Positions 33,627 to 45,977 of a DNA stretch of 64,000 nucleotides are shown here, one piece after another. The notes under the pieces are model-generated. The model did no database searches, was not told the DNA's origin, and saw only the letters and a list, made by a program, of their open reading frames with translations. The stretch's first letter is position 1. Each line of letters begins with the position of its first letter. Both the position numbers and the translations under genes were made by a program. The stretch comes from Spisula solida (lineage: Eukaryota > Mollusca > Bivalvia > Venerida > Mactridae): the NCBI GenBank assembly GCA_947247005.1, contig OX365953.1, forward strand, positions 4,035,001-4,099,000, read 5' to 3'.

Positions 33627-35059
33627 TGGTCTTATTATTATTGAGTTCGCCATATAATACTGATGTTGAATAAACAGCATAATAAATTAAAAGTAGACAT
33701 GAAAAACAGAATCCATTTTGGGTGGTTTTTTAAGTGAGGTTTTACCGTATCTCCCTTTTTATTCATAAGAACCCAACCACATAGCATAGTAATTCAGACC
33801 GTAAACAAACATTTCCATAATTTATACCAGATTTCTATACGTAATAAGTTGTTTTGTAAGTTGGTTATATAGTTCCGTGGGAAGATATTCATTTCCCTGG
33901 CATATAGTCTTAACTATAGTATTGACTTACGATTCCACACGTAACTAGATACTTCTCCACATGTGGAGGAAATTAGGAATGAGGATCAACGCATGTCCAA
34001 TACGAGGTAAGACTAGCACTTTACGTCCCGGTAGCCTTTTGCCAACCGCTTCAGTGTACGATAATGTTTGAGACGCTTTTTTGTAGAAATTGCCTCGATT
34101 CTGTCAGAATGTATGTGCTTTTTTCGGGTATCGTACTCTGCGGCTGTTGTGAAACATACTTATTGCAGCTTTATAGTTGCACTGTCATTCTACATGTATT
34201 TATATTTTGTTTCATTCCTGCCAAGCTAGTTACCTGCTACATGCTTAAGTCTGTGTGTCACATTAGCCGTGCCACAGCCGTACACTCTTTACGATACACT
34301 TTTGAGGCACCTTTAGGGGAAATCGCTGATGTTTCGTACGATAACCGTTCGACCGCCGCACGAAAAATTAGCGCGGTAGGATGAACGCATCGTCGCCAAC
34401 CGAATTCTCTACATGTCAAATTTTTCTTCGTTTTGCCTGCCATTTACCGCATATTAACAACGTTATTTCTACAATATTAATGCGACACGTTGGACAGTGG
34501 TACGAGCATCGTACGGCCGTCGTGTGATGTCTACGATCTGTCTGGATGTCTGCAGTTTTGTCTGGATTTTATTTTCAGGAGTAATAAATTATCCGACAAA
34601 AACGCGACCAAGTGTGACACATGCTTTACATTATATATTCATGAATGATGATGAATTTTATATATACCAGTAAATAATATATCCCTGACCTTCAGAAGAC
34701 TTTGTATAATTCTATTCATAAATACATTTGGTTAAATGACATGGTGTTTTTTCAAATGGAGCTTTAAACGATACATAGTCATAATAATTAATCTTAAAAC
34801 ATGTTTACATGTGTTTTTATGATTACAGATTAATATTTCACCTTTAGATGTAACATCAATGATGTAATGTCAATTTGTAAATAACTTTTCAACCTACCAA
34901 ATTATATTTGAGTAAATCATTCCCACGTGGCGTGTGATTACGAATATTATCATATGGGCGGGTACCATATTTGTTTGATGTTTTCCTACGTAGATTTTTA
35001 ACAAATAATGACAAACTATTACTTTTAAGATATTTCGTAAGATAGTTGTACCGAAATAT
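33627..35059. other. Intergenic, nothing recognised
   Basis: 34064-34384 (plus, 106 codons) overlaps a slightly CpG-richer patch but has no recognisable domain. A short palindrome cttctccacatgtggaggaa lies at about 33952. Confidence 0.5.
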
Positions 35060-35292
35060 TAGAAGGTCGTAAATACAAAATAGATTTTTAGAGAAAACAA
35101 GAAAAAACTGTCTAAAAACTACTCTTTACTTATGGAAAAATAAGCTTTTTGGGTTCGGTTGGGTCAACATGACCAGCTCCGATTTTCAGGGAAATAGGCT
35201 CATAAGAAGCGCCGTGTGGTGGATTTTCAAATATGCACGAGTCTTATAAGGTCGTTAGTAGCGCTACGACCTTCTCATTCTATGCCAGCGAT
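35060..35292. mobile_element. MITE, GCTGGCTTAGAAT family (copy 4)
   Basis: Reverse orientation relative to copy 3. It contains gagaaaacaagaaaaaactg, ctcataagaagcgcc and gcacgagtcttataaggtcg, and ends ctcattctatgccagcga. Confidence 0.65.
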
Positions 35293-35637
35293 TGATCGAT
35301 CATTTCTAGACTCTAGAATATCTTAAACCCCTTTCACCATTGTCGAAGGATGTTCATGTTTGTACAATGTTTGCGATGCCCTTTTGAAGTGTTATATCGC
35401 AACTCTGAACTAGGTACTTTTGTGGTTCAGTCGCAATTGCCGTATGTCTGTCGTGCGACGATGGCTCGGGGGTAGTTATTGAGAAATTGTGAACTTTTCG
35501 CATCGTAAAAAGTTTTCCAGTGCTGTGCAGATTGATAAAGCTTTCACTGTGGGCGTGTGAAATCAAAAGTTGGCATCCGGAAATTGTAACGTTTTGGTCA
35601 CTAAAGCCTTATCGCGTCTACCTTACTAGTGTCTGAT

Positions 35638-35936
35638 CACAGGAACTTGCATTTATGATATACCAACTTGACAGTTAAAATATATCATCTTGGCAGTTAA
35701 AGGGGTTAATAACAATACAGAATACATCCGCACCTCAACCGATCGGTACCGATAATCGTCTAATATCGGCTTTTAAAGCTAATATTTGTTGAGTTTTGAA
35801 ATGGCGTCGACTCCATTGAGCGTCCGTGGGATACAATCGCATTGCATTCCTGTCTATATTTTAATACAGGCTGTACAGTAGGCCCAGTGAAAAAAAAATT
35901 CTTTTTTTTTTCAATTTATAAATGCAAGTTCCTGTG
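35638..35936. mobile_element. 299-bp MITE with CACAGGAACTTGCAT ends and a 7-bp TSD
   Basis: cacaggaacttgcatttatg at the left and cataaatgcaagttcctgtg-like complement (tataaatgcaagttcctgtg) at the right. Flanked by perfect 7-bp direct repeats GTCTGAT (35631-35637 and 35937-35943). A second, shorter copy at 59960-60120 has a different 7-bp duplication. No coding. Confidence 0.85.
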
Positions 35937-35943
35937 GTCTGAT

Positions 35944-37075
35944 ATTACATGAGAAGTCAGATGAAGTGCACGTAGCTAAGTTTGCTAAGAAAGTACTTGT
36001 CACTTTAAGTTAATTGTCGAGTTCACACTAAAAATAAATTTTCACATTTGCGTGTACTTATAGTAGTATGCATCACACTGAATGCGGACTTCATTAGCAC
36101 TCCATTTTAACGAGTTAAGTACAGTAAATCCTCGATAGGACAAGCAACGATGATACGAGCAATCGGCCTATGTCTAGCAAATTTCAAAGTCGTGACGAAT
36201 TTGCTCGATGTTGTACATAATATTATCCCTCTATGTCGAGTATTATTATAACGAGCATCCGGCCTATCTCGAGCGCGTTGTAAGATTTACTAGGATATAG
36301 ATGAGAAACAACCTCTCCTAAACAATACATATTGACCTGCTAATTATCTCCTTTAGGAAGAATATTCATTCATCGTTCTGTAAACGTCATGGGAGCAACA
36401 ATCTCTAATTTTGGTACTCCAACAGTTGATACTACGCACTATTGGCGATGGTCTTAATGAGAGTTTTTTTTATAGATATGGTCGTTCTGGTGAGGTAACA
36501 GTGTATTTGAGAACCAAATCATACATATTTTAAAATCTACTACGCAGGAAAATGCAAAGTACAATATACACTGTTCTTTAAGAACCACACGTAGTTATTG
36601 ATTAGTTATAGCAAAAGCAACAGTTTGTATTTGCATACTCATCTAATATTTATACCATTAAAGGATACATTCCTTTAAAACTTATTCAGGCATGATGTTC
36701 TGTGTGCAACAAAATTTATGGTTCTTACAATAAAAAATATAAGTATACAAACTATGTATATAATCGCAAAACAGGGTGCTTTTAGCACTTTATTTTTTAA
36801 TTACAAAACGTCAGATATTATTCGCGATGGTTTTTTATCTCTTTAGCTCTTCGCGAATATATAAATCACCATAAAGTACTTTCAAAAAAAATAAATATAT
36901 GTCCTCAAATCTATGTACGTGTAATATATCAAAACTCGATCTGTTTTAGTACCGAGTGTTGCTTGACGCGTGCTTGTGCACCAACCCTCCATCGGGCCTC
37001 GGCAGATGTTATAGCATGAACTAGCATTCGTTAACCCTATTAGACATTTTTCAGCACTTAATTATGCAAATTTTG
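35944..37075. other. Intergenic; possible pogo/Tigger-like terminus at 36119-36290
   Basis: acagtaaatcctcgatagga, caagcaacgatgatacgagc and the following cgagca repeats resemble the terminal sequences of pogo/Tigger elements (CAGTxxAACCTCG… ACGAGC). No transposase is visible. The rest is unrecognised. Confidence 0.35.
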
Positions 37076-37375
37076 CACTGTTTCACAGGATGCTGGACAA
37101 AACGGCACAGCTGCTGAAAAATATACATGTATTATCTCTGATAATTTTACCTACTTATTTGCTGGGTTCGAATCCCACTCACACCGGGTGAGGGCTCATA
37201 TACGATTTTTAAATATCTTATACTTCATGGAAAGCAAATAAGTTTCCCCTTAGCGTGGTGTATATTTAATAGAAATCGATGAAGAAATAAAATACTTACG
37301 CTTATTTTTGTTTTCCAGTGTTGACAAATTTCGACTTGGACCTGTAGCCAAAAGCCACGTGGTATTGCTACACTG
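37076..37375. mobile_element. Partial CAGTG-family MITE with a tRNA-like insert
   Basis: The right arm is well preserved (ggaaagcaaataagtttccc … ccacgtggtattgctacactg ending 37375). The centre is at gtttcacaggatgctggaca, and the left arm is missing. About 37120-37210 is foreign. It holds gctgggttcgaatcccactc, a good B-box/T-arm, followed by acaccgggtgagggctcata, and is probably a SINE fragment. Confidence 0.65.
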
Positions 37376-37734
37376 TCTAAGTTTGGATATAATTTAGGAG
37401 AGAACAGATCCCAGTCAATTATGTCTTTACATAAAAGCTCTCGTCCATCAGCGTTTTTCTTTACCACAACAATAGAATACTTGATGTTTGTAGATGAACA
37501 TATTAAATGAATCGTACGAACTGAGATTTCAACCATCCAACCAACTATGAATAAATCAGGGATAAACAAAATAGTAACAAGGTGTTTGGCTGACTTAAGA
37601 TTAAACCTTGCATTTGCCAACAGACACGCTGTGAAATAGATACAACACGTGGTACCTGAAACTCCCGCCAATAAAGAGTTGTAGATGTGTATGGTTTCAT
37701 AAAATATATTCAACAAAAGATCCCCGGGAATTCC
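37376..37734 (-). pseudogene. Open frame of unknown origin truncated by a MITE
   Basis: A minus-strand frame stays open from a stop at about 37735 down to the MITE end at 37375, beyond which the frame reads MITE sequence. The codons specific to this interval give about 114-120 residues. A hydrophobic stretch (LVTILFIPDLFIVGWMVEI) is followed by a mixed-charge segment (KKNADGRELLCKDIIDWDLF, SPKLYPNL). No canonical ATG lies at the upstream end. I do not recognise a family. It could be a decayed exon, a transposon coding fragment or a chance frame. Confidence 0.3.
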
Positions 37735-38294
37735 GCAAGCTCAGGCCCCATCAATATAAAGTTGATTAGCTCGTAGAAAGACCAACATTCAAACTATCTT
37801 TACTATACTGGAAAATAATACTCTGCTTTCCTTGCTGTCAACTTTTTCGTATTTTGTCTTTTCGCCATTTCGCTTTTTCGTGGAGAAGAAGCGAAAATAC
37901 GATGTGGCGTTAATCAGCCACCATAATAATAATGATTTAACTGAAAACCTCACATTCCACTACATGTATAGCAAATTAAGTATTATCGTCATTACCTTTT
38001 ATCGATGATCACCTTATTATAACTTGAAATGTTTTCCCAACATGAGTAATGTGGGTATCGCCTTAACATCAAAGACATTCAAACGCTTAATCGATTAGAA
38101 CGTATATGTTCAATATATAAAGCTAGTGAGAAAATGTGAATACACGGGTTTAATGATGTTAAGTATGCCTGTTCAATATTAAACATTAGGCAAACGTGCC
38201 CAGGATAGTCAGTCGCTACAAATCATATCCCTCTGTCACTTGTTACTACATGTACATGCATCAAGACAAGGCAATGGACTTTACGAACATGTTT
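37735..38294. other. Intergenic, nothing recognised
   Basis: AT-rich sequence with no supported feature. Confidence 0.5.
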
Positions 38295-38498
38295 AACCAT
38301 ACATGTCAAGTTTCGCAACCTCTTTATTAGCCATACATGTCAAGTTTCGCAACCTCTTTATTAACCATACATGTCAAGTTTCGCAACCTCTTTATTAACC
38401 ATACATGTCAAGTTTCGCAACCTCTTTATTAACCATACATGTCAAGTTTCGCAACCTCTTTATTAACCATACATGTCCAGTACCGCAACCTCCTGGAT
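38295..38498. repeat. 34-bp minisatellite, 6 copies
   Basis: accatacatgtcaagtttcg, caacctctttatta is repeated from 38297 at 34-bp spacing. The last copy is diverged (gtccagtaccgcaacctcctg). Confidence 0.95.
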
Positions 38499-38835
38499 CA
38501 ATGGCAATTGGCACTCGATGATTAACCTCGTGATCTATCGGTCCATCGATGATTTACCACCCCCTCCCCCAGACTTTATAGAATGCCCGAGGATATTGAC
38601 CTCAACCTTTTCTATTACCGACTGTTTCATTACCGAGTTCAATGACATCACATTAAAAACCTATTACATTTGAACACTCTTTTGACAACCACTGACTGGT
38701 GATAATTACACACATTATAAGATATGCATGCTACATTATAAATCGTATGGCTACGTGATTTAAACCAAATTTAGGTTATATACAAATGTAATGTGTTGAA
38801 GACCACCTGCAATTAGCCTACTATACATTTGAATA

Positions 38836-39055
38836 TGTGCCTTCGAAGTTCAATGATTAGCACGCTTGCCGTCTAATCTGGTGGTCCGGGTTTAAAAACA
38901 GGTGGAGGCACTCATATACTGCCATATTTCAGCAGACAGCTGACTGGCTCATCCTCATACATCAGTGGTTAGTCAAGTTCCCAGACTATGTTTCGGACGA
39001 AGAATACTCTGGTGAACGAGAATGTGACTGGCTATGCTCGGCATTTTTTAAAATA
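38836..39055 (+). mobile_element. tRNA-derived SINE (tRNA-Arg-like head), copy 1
   Basis: The head tgccttcgaagttcaatgat, tagcacgcttgccgtctaat, ctggtggtccgggtttaaaa is a worn tRNA. The body cagcagacagctgactggct and the tail gtgactggctatgctcggca, ttttttaaaataaaat are shared with 40968-41103. The tail of A-rich sequence ends near 39060. Confidence 0.65.
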
Positions 39056-39585
39056 AAATATGCGTTATACATTCAAAACCACATGCCGATAACCACTAAT
39101 TAAATTACCAAATATATCCGCAAAAACAAACATATTTTATCTCCCACCAGGACCTTTGTATATGACATTGTTATTTAACCTGTTTATATAGACCACCTGT
39201 CAAAAAATACCATCTTTTGCAATTACCAGGCTGGTCTTTACAGACAGGTTGAAATCTACTGGATTTGTTGTTGATGTCTGTTCTCCTCTAGCCAATTAAA
39301 TCAAGTTTGTCACTATAGTCCAGTCAGGATAAAAATCCAGTGACGCAGCGGTCGAGTCCACAATAACGGTGTAAAACCAATTATAAAGGCTTTTACTGTA
39401 CAAACAACTATAATGTCAATGCTTAACTAACATATTAAACTTCGCTCTACCTGTTCAAACAATGGTTATAATTTTGTGCGTACACATAAACTGCAACGTC
39501 ACTGTCACAATATCCTAACTGGACTATACACATGTTAATATGACCTTCATAGGACGCGGCTGTACACTGACAATGTTTAAGAAAT

Positions 39586-39935
39586 AAAATCAAAGTACTG
39601 AAGTACTTGTACTTGGGGGATATTGCACTTCTTGGTAATACTATAGGGTTTATATCATTCAGAGCTCACCAAACGAACCCCTAATGGCAATCCACCCGTA
39701 AAAAGCCCATTGAACTAGTTTCAACTGTAAAATGGGGACTGAAAGGTCTAGTTTGAGCTGAGAAAAGGTATTAAAACGACTAAGAACTGTTATATGAACA
39801 TTATGAAACCCAACAGTGTTAATTTCGTCTGCTCAACCGTTTACTTTAGCAGTGACATTTTTATCATCCCTCAAAACTCTTGAGTCATTTTACAGGAATT
39901 TATTCGCACAAGTACATTAACTCACAGAAACAAAC
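39586..39935 (+). repeat. Dispersed repeat, short copy
   Basis: caaagtactgaagtacttgt…atagggttta at the left, and ttcgtctgctcaaccgttta, cagtgacatttttatc, gagtcattttacagg at the right, match the two ends of 63133-63820. The middle differs, with about 350 bp more in the other copy. No coding and no TIR seen. Confidence 0.65.
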
Positions 39936-40014
39936 ATTCCAAATTATCTCGCAATACAAAGAAATAAAAAATAATTCAATTGCTAGGGACTAATAATGCC
40001 TGGGTGGGTGGGTA

Positions 40015-40188
40015 CGGATGGATGGATGGATGGATGGATGGATGGATGGATGGATGGATGGATGGATGGATGGATGGATGGATGGATGGATGGATGGATG
40101 GATGGATGGATGGATGGATGGATGGATGAATGAATGAATGAATGAATGAATGAATGAATGAATGAATGAATGAATGAATGAATGAATG
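40015..40188. repeat. Compound tetranucleotide microsatellite (GGAT)n(GAAT)n
   Basis: About 28 copies of ggat at 40017-40128 pass directly into about 15 copies of gaat to 40188. The minus-strand open frames (HPSI…/HSFI…) are products of this repeat. Confidence 0.98.
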
Positions 40189-40189
40189 G

Positions 40190-40967
40190 CATCGAAAGTA
40201 TCTACTTGTATTCCTGCTTCTTTGCAGTTCGTTTGACAACCAACGTGGTTTGTCTTTGTAGGTAAATACAGACATCAAATAAAGGCGTCTGACGTCTGTG
40301 TGTCATAGTCTATGCATTTTATTACACAAGTATACATTTAATTAATTTTAATATGCTTGATATTATAATACAGATTTATTGCAGACAAACCTTTAGAAAA
40401 ACAATCATGTGATAGTAAATACTAGCACAGAAGACGTACCGTCGTATATTCGAATAGAAGCGGTCCTACATGATGACGCAAGTGATGACGTCAGACTTTC
40501 AGTGGGTCACATGACAATAAAAAATCTACTCATTCTGATCACCTCGGTCTTTATGCATTGCAATATTTACTGGAGACAAACGAAAATGGCCAAGCATTCA
40601 CAATTGAAAGCCTACTATGTCATTGAACTATACCATAATAATTCTAAGTAGCAAGAGAAACGAATCTTAGCGTTTTATATACGAAATGATGCTACATTGA
40701 TTTCATATGCTATTGTTGGTGTAAACGTACGGTGTTATTGTGGTGTCCTTATAATAGGACAGACAAACTGTTCAATTCAAGGCGATAAAATTTAATAACA
40801 CAACCTTTTATATGTTAGATATAATTTATGGCAAGGTTATCTTCGTACAGTTGAGGACAATTTGACATAAATCTCGAAGCGCATTCGGTAGAGAGCTATA
40901 GGCTGTGTTGTTAAATCATTAACCCCCTTTATAGTGTAGTCCACAGTATGTCATACATGTTTTTTAT
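40190..40967. other. Intergenic, nothing recognised
   Basis: gatgacgcaagtgatgacgtcag at about 40472-40494 contains a TGACGTCA site. No gene seen. Confidence 0.45.
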
Positions 40968-41103
40968 TAAAATGCCGAGCATAGCCTTTATTTGCCAGTC
41001 AGCTTTCTGTTGACATATGACAGGCATATGAATGCCTCCACCGTACTTGAACCCGGGTCGCCAGATTAGACGACGAGCGCTCTAACCACTGAGCTACGGA
41101 GGC
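40968..41103 (-). mobile_element. tRNA-derived SINE with a well-preserved tRNA-like head, copy 2
   Basis: The minus strand from 41103 to 41034 (70 nt) reads GCCTCCGTAGCTCAGTGGTT…, then a GGGTTCAA T-loop and GTGGAGGC. The acceptor, D-arm and T-arm are paired, and A and B boxes are present. The anticodon loop CGTCTAA has G where U33 should be and the anticodon stem is poorly paired, so this is a SINE head from a tRNA-Arg(TCT)-like ancestor and not a functional tRNA. The body continues to about 40968 (agctgactggcaaataaagg, ctatgctcggcattt). Confidence 0.7.
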
Positions 41104-41405
41104 GCATTTCGGGTTGAGTATATATGCTTGCTTGAAATATCCTTATTTTTGAGATAAGGATGGCTCGTTTTATGCCTGACTCTTGCGTAGTTAGCTAGGC
41201 GCTGCCACCGTTTCTGTTTGTCTTTGGATTGTCTGTGCACTGCAGTATTTACGCATCTGGTCAGAGTTTTATTTCTGGGTAGAACAGGTAATGTTCATTG
41301 GTGACAATGGGTATAGTCTGCCTAAAAGCCCTGTCATGTATTGTATTGTACCCAGTTGCAAGGAGAAAGAGGTAATTATAGTACGAAGAATCATATAATG
41401 ACATA

Positions 41406-41625
41406 GGTAATGTTTTATCAAAGCACTAACGAAATTCTTACGTTCTAGTTTAAATTCTTTATAACTTCTTTACATATGCAAATGCCATGGTGATAAAAGG
41501 TTGTTTAATATGAATTTTGCTTCAGTTAACGAACTCCAACGAATCATATCTGTCACCAATATGTTTTTAATTTAAATCTGAACGTAAGTTAAAGAATTTC
41601 GTAAGTGCTTTGATAAAACAGTACC
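41406..41625. mobile_element. 220-bp MITE, compact relative of the array-bearing element
   Basis: Ends: ggtaatgttttatcaaagca, ctaacg at the left and gtaagtgctttgataaaaca, gtacc at the right. The inner sequence ttaaattctttataac is followed by ggtgataaaaggttgtttaa, tatg, …cttcagttaacgaactcc, which aligns with one unit of the 76-bp array at 7675-10112. It therefore represents the single-unit form of that element. Confidence 0.8.
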
Positions 41626-41649
41626 ATAATCCTAACATTTATGCACGAA

Positions 41650-41830
41650 TAATATTACAAGGTTCTCGCGATGAACATATCAATTTCCACGAGCAAACCG
41701 TGCAGTACCGGTCCTTAATGTGTATTTGAATCACACATCGAGCGTCATCGTGATACTCTCCGCTTAAGAAAACATAACAACCGGGGTTATAAATATAGAC
41801 AAGATGTTAGCAGTTAAATTATACTAAGGT
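41650..41830 (-). repeat. Dispersed ~170-bp repeat, copy 2
   Basis: Reverse-orientation match of 29385-29560 (ctgcacggtttgctcgtgga, gagtatcacgatgac, tatttataaccccggttg on the minus strand). Confidence 0.6.
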
Positions 41831-44800
41831 CGAGGATCATGTCAAATTCTCCGTGCTATAGGACTTGTTGATTATTAATTCCAGTAAACGCTGTTTGGTC
41901 AACATATGCAGGTCGCTGTATGATTAGTTCTAGTTGTTAAACACACGGTGTATTACCCATAAAAGAAGCGGTGTCTTAGGTAATAAATAAAAGCGCTTTT
42001 TGCAATGTTTATATCGGCACTTGGTACCCTATTCACACTGAAATGACAAAAGGTTGCAGCTACCGAGTTTATTCATTACAAGCGCGCTACTTATATGATG
42101 ATTTAAGAACACTATCGGACGCTGTGTCATGTCAACTATCGTTTTATCTTCGTTTAGACACCTCATAATGTAATAAAAATGATATAATATGATCATCTGT
42201 GTTGCGTATTTACATATTTCGTACATTTAACATTTAGTTAATTGCGAATTCTGTATTCAAAGAAGTAGTAACTCATCTTCCTGTATGCTTTATTCGCCAA
42301 AACTGATTTTTATCGTCGGCTAGAGAGGACCATAGTGTCACTGGTGTAGCAGGATTGATACAAGGGTTGTTCAAATAACTCGTAGACTGGGTTTGATAAC
42401 TTTGATATCCGATTACGCTGAGAAATACAAAATACACCGGACACAACTGCAGAAAAAATGCACTCAACATCTCATTTTTCAAACATATATATGACTAAAA
42501 GAACAAAAAATGTGCCCAAGACGAGATCGCCACCAGGGCTCTGGTCTATGACGTCAGCGACGCTATTGGCGTTTCGCTGTTTCTTAAAGTGTCAACCCTA
42601 AATGAAAACAATTATGTCATTATTATTAAAATAAACATTCAAGTTATATATAAGTTAATATACCCAACACCATTTTATATAGTCTAAGTTGAGAAATGGC
42701 AACTCGACATGATGGTGTATTAGTATGTAGTCATGAAAACACCTCACACATTTCGCCTTGCTTCATCACCAATACCATGCAAATGGTGTACATATCTACT
42801 GGCGCCCGTTGTGCGTTGTGCAATGCCAACTCTTGTTCTGTTTTTTCTGGTTCATATTTGTTTATGGATCTCTCGCATGGGTGACAAAATGAACCCACGT
42901 CTCGTTTATGGCCATTACATTTGCAAACGGTTTCAACTAGTTTTGGTAGTTTGCAAGGGCATGTATACTGGCGTCTCAAACCAGATAGGGGTATCCAAAT
43001 TGCAATTATCTTCCTCTTTTTGTAACATGCTTGATGTATGTATGTATGAACAGCTCCTAATGATTTGCCAACACATTAAGCTACTTGCCTAATTGTAAAT
43101 CTTCCACCAGTTTTCAAAAAATATTTGATTTTTGCAACCCTTTTCTAGTATCTTGCGGTATTTGGATGACGTGCATGAAGTACATTTCAAAATAAAATTC
43201 CACACTTTTTCAATTACCCAAACTATGAAGTAGTTGATGAATAAGACATTGGATTAACCAATTTCACCATACAAGTTAATTCAAATATGATGTTTGCTCC
43301 TGCATTACGAAAACAACGATTCTTAAATGGAACCGAATTTGAACAGAGAAAAGTAACATTTTCCCAATCATTTCAGTATTAGTATACAAAAGTAGACAGT
43401 GTTAATCGACCTATTGTTAAAGCTACACTGAACGGATGTTAAAATGTGAGGTATCAATTTAAAGGTAATACAATGATCATTGATACACAGTTCACTATTT
43501 TTAAAATTACATTGATACAAGAAAGATTTAGCATCACTTGCTCCAATTTGAACAACCCTCGTATATACGTGATTTATTATGCATACATTATTACGTAAGT
43601 GTTTACAGTTAGAGTTGTCTTTGAAGTTTTAAAACAAAATTTAAGACTTAATGTGTAGAGGTGATAAGTTTCCATATATCAATGTTTCAAGTACAAACTT
43701 ATAGTTTGAATATGCTGTGGTGTCACACTGAACATATGTATGATTGCACACGTGTTTCCCCCCTAATTAGTGAGGTCAAAAACATTGTACGATGTCCGTA
43801 CGATCTAATACACTCGTACAAGTCTTTTAGTTAAATCATTCTTAGGATATGAATACGACAACTTTGTACATAGTGCACGGCAGGAGCCGGTACGGACTCA
43901 ATACGATCTTCAGGGGAAGCAAGTGTACTATATATCCGTACGGGCATTGTAAGCTTGCAATAAGCCCATCAGTATAGCAGGTTCGTACCAGTCACACGAT
44001 GACCCTTTGGTAGCCAATGCGATAGACTTGTGAATACCTACAAGCCTTGCAGTTTTCAAAGTCCACTCATGAGTATTATACGGGTAAAGAGTCCAAAAAG
44101 ATTATATTAAGTCAGACAGGGAAGGCAGCACTCAACTTAACCAGCCGAGCACAGAAAACATTAAAAACACACAAAGCACAATGCCCAACTAAACAAGCGC
44201 AGATCCGCCCAAGTCCAAGCTGTCGAAAAGTATAATAAATTATAACTAGCTGAATGACCCAGTAGAAAAGATACAGCAACCAAAAGGCGGAATGCCTACG
44301 CTGAATGACCTAGTTACAACAGTGAAACTGCTGATCTACATAGTTATAGCAGCCTTTAGTCTCAAAAGTTAAATAACAGTATTAAAACGTTGAAAGGCCC
44401 GTATAGTCGGATGACCTACTAACTAGCTGAATGACACAGTTTCCACAGCATAAGGACTATATTGCCCCGCTTTAGCTGTAAGAAATCTTAAAACGAAGAC
44501 GTTTGAGGAAATAACCATTCGAGGCTTGACATTCTACTGATAAATGCAAGAACATGTTTGTTCTCGTATTTCTATATGTTGTGAACTTGTAGACTAACTA
44601 GCGATAAATTTACTGTAATGATCGTTGACCAACCAGACTTTTTAATTAATTTCTGGTTTTAAAAATTAAATATCAGTGATCGCAAACGTCTCGATGACGT
44701 CATCAGTTAAATATATTCTCTTATGATTCACGTATGTCCGTATACTACTGCAGTATTACTCACTTTTAAAGAATGATTACGTAATACATAAATGTTGTAC

Positions 44801-45977
44801 GTGTACAGTAAGACGATGTATCCATCATTTTATGTTAATGAGGTAAAATTTAAAGGCATGCTATGCCCATTTTAATAACAAGACTTAGTTACATCAACAA
44901 ACTTATTCAACCCTTTTTTGTGATTGCTTTGGCTAAAACATCCATAACTAGAACCATTTTGATCGAATTGCAACTGAAACTCTTCATTACATGACAAAAC
45001 GTGCAAAATATTTACGAATATGTATCAAAGCACTGGATGAGTTTTTAAAATTCATGTAAGTTATATTACGTAATAATGCGGCATAGTGAATTATTTTCAG
45101 TTTCAATTTTATCACATTTTTTCTGGTTACGTATGTTTAAGCCACTGCGATCTCAATTAAAACGTATTAAAGTATATTTTGTTGAAGCTTGTTCAAGTCG
45201 GCATAATGTACCTTTAAACATTACGCATCTTTCATACAGCTTGCTATGCTATGTAATCTATCAACTGCATGGCATATTGCGCTTTTTGTTTTGTTTTGTT
45301 TGTAGTAAACATGGTATAGACCACCGACGATAACTCTTAGTCCAGCCTTTATTTACCAATAAAATGGCAATAAAATGCATTTTGAATGTCAATTATGCTT
45401 GATCACGTGCATAGTAACTTTCATATTATTTTTCAATTTACGCTAATAACAAGCGGTCAGTCGATCTTGCAGTGTTGATATTATCCATGGTGATTGTTAT
45501 GCTTTTTCCAAGAATTTTTCACCTGTTGTCGACTAATCAAACAGTTATACCAGAGCGGTGCCGATCAATTCATAGCTTGGGCCTCCGACAGGAAAGACGG
45601 ATGTCTTAACCCCTTGGTCTCTCAGAGATGTAAGTGACAGATGGCTTCAGCAAGGCGTTATGATTTGTAATAACCGTTTCGTACACTGCTATTTATACAT
45701 GTATCAATCGAGTTAGAGTGTGTGCAAACATGCGATATTTTTCGGATTTTACGGACAATTAGTTGTAGACAAACGTATGTTAGTTATTTTATGGCGATGT
45801 ATGTATTTTTCAAATTATAGGCCGCATCCTGTTAGTGAAACGATGGTTTATTTGTTGACTGAAATCAAACTGTATTATGTCGCCATAATTATCACGTGGC
45901 ATTTTTGGGGTCAAGTGGTTAAATGTGGTGGCAGTGTTTTGACAGTAGCGCTGTGTTCTGAACTAATCTATTTTCTA
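41831..45977. other. Long AT-rich intergenic stretch
   Basis: No convincing gene. The frames at 42733-43092 (119 codons) and 45720-46037 (105 codons, partly inside an array) lack domains. 44105-44200 is a reverse copy of a dispersed repeat (gacagggaaggcagcactca). 43780-43960 has several gtacga/cgtacg motifs without clear repeat structure. Confidence 0.45.
44105..44200 (-). repeat. Dispersed ~90-bp repeat, copy 2
   Basis: On the minus strand: gttgggcattgtgctttgtg … ttttctgtgctcggctggtt, aagttgagtgctgccttccc, tgtctgactta, closely matching 59535-59635. Confidence 0.75.

Noticed and set aside
37714..37730. GATCCCCGGGAATTC resembles a cloning polylinker, suggesting vector contamination
   Set aside because: Only 15 bp match from memory and the flanks are ordinary AT-rich genomic-looking sequence. 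A UniVec search would settle it.
39976..40278. [12 protein letters not shown] repeat protein on the minus strand
   Set aside because: Product of a pure tetranucleotide microsatellite.
41034..41103. Functional tRNA gene
   Set aside because: U33 is replaced by G, the anticodon stem is poorly paired, and the sequence continues into a body shared with another SINE copy.
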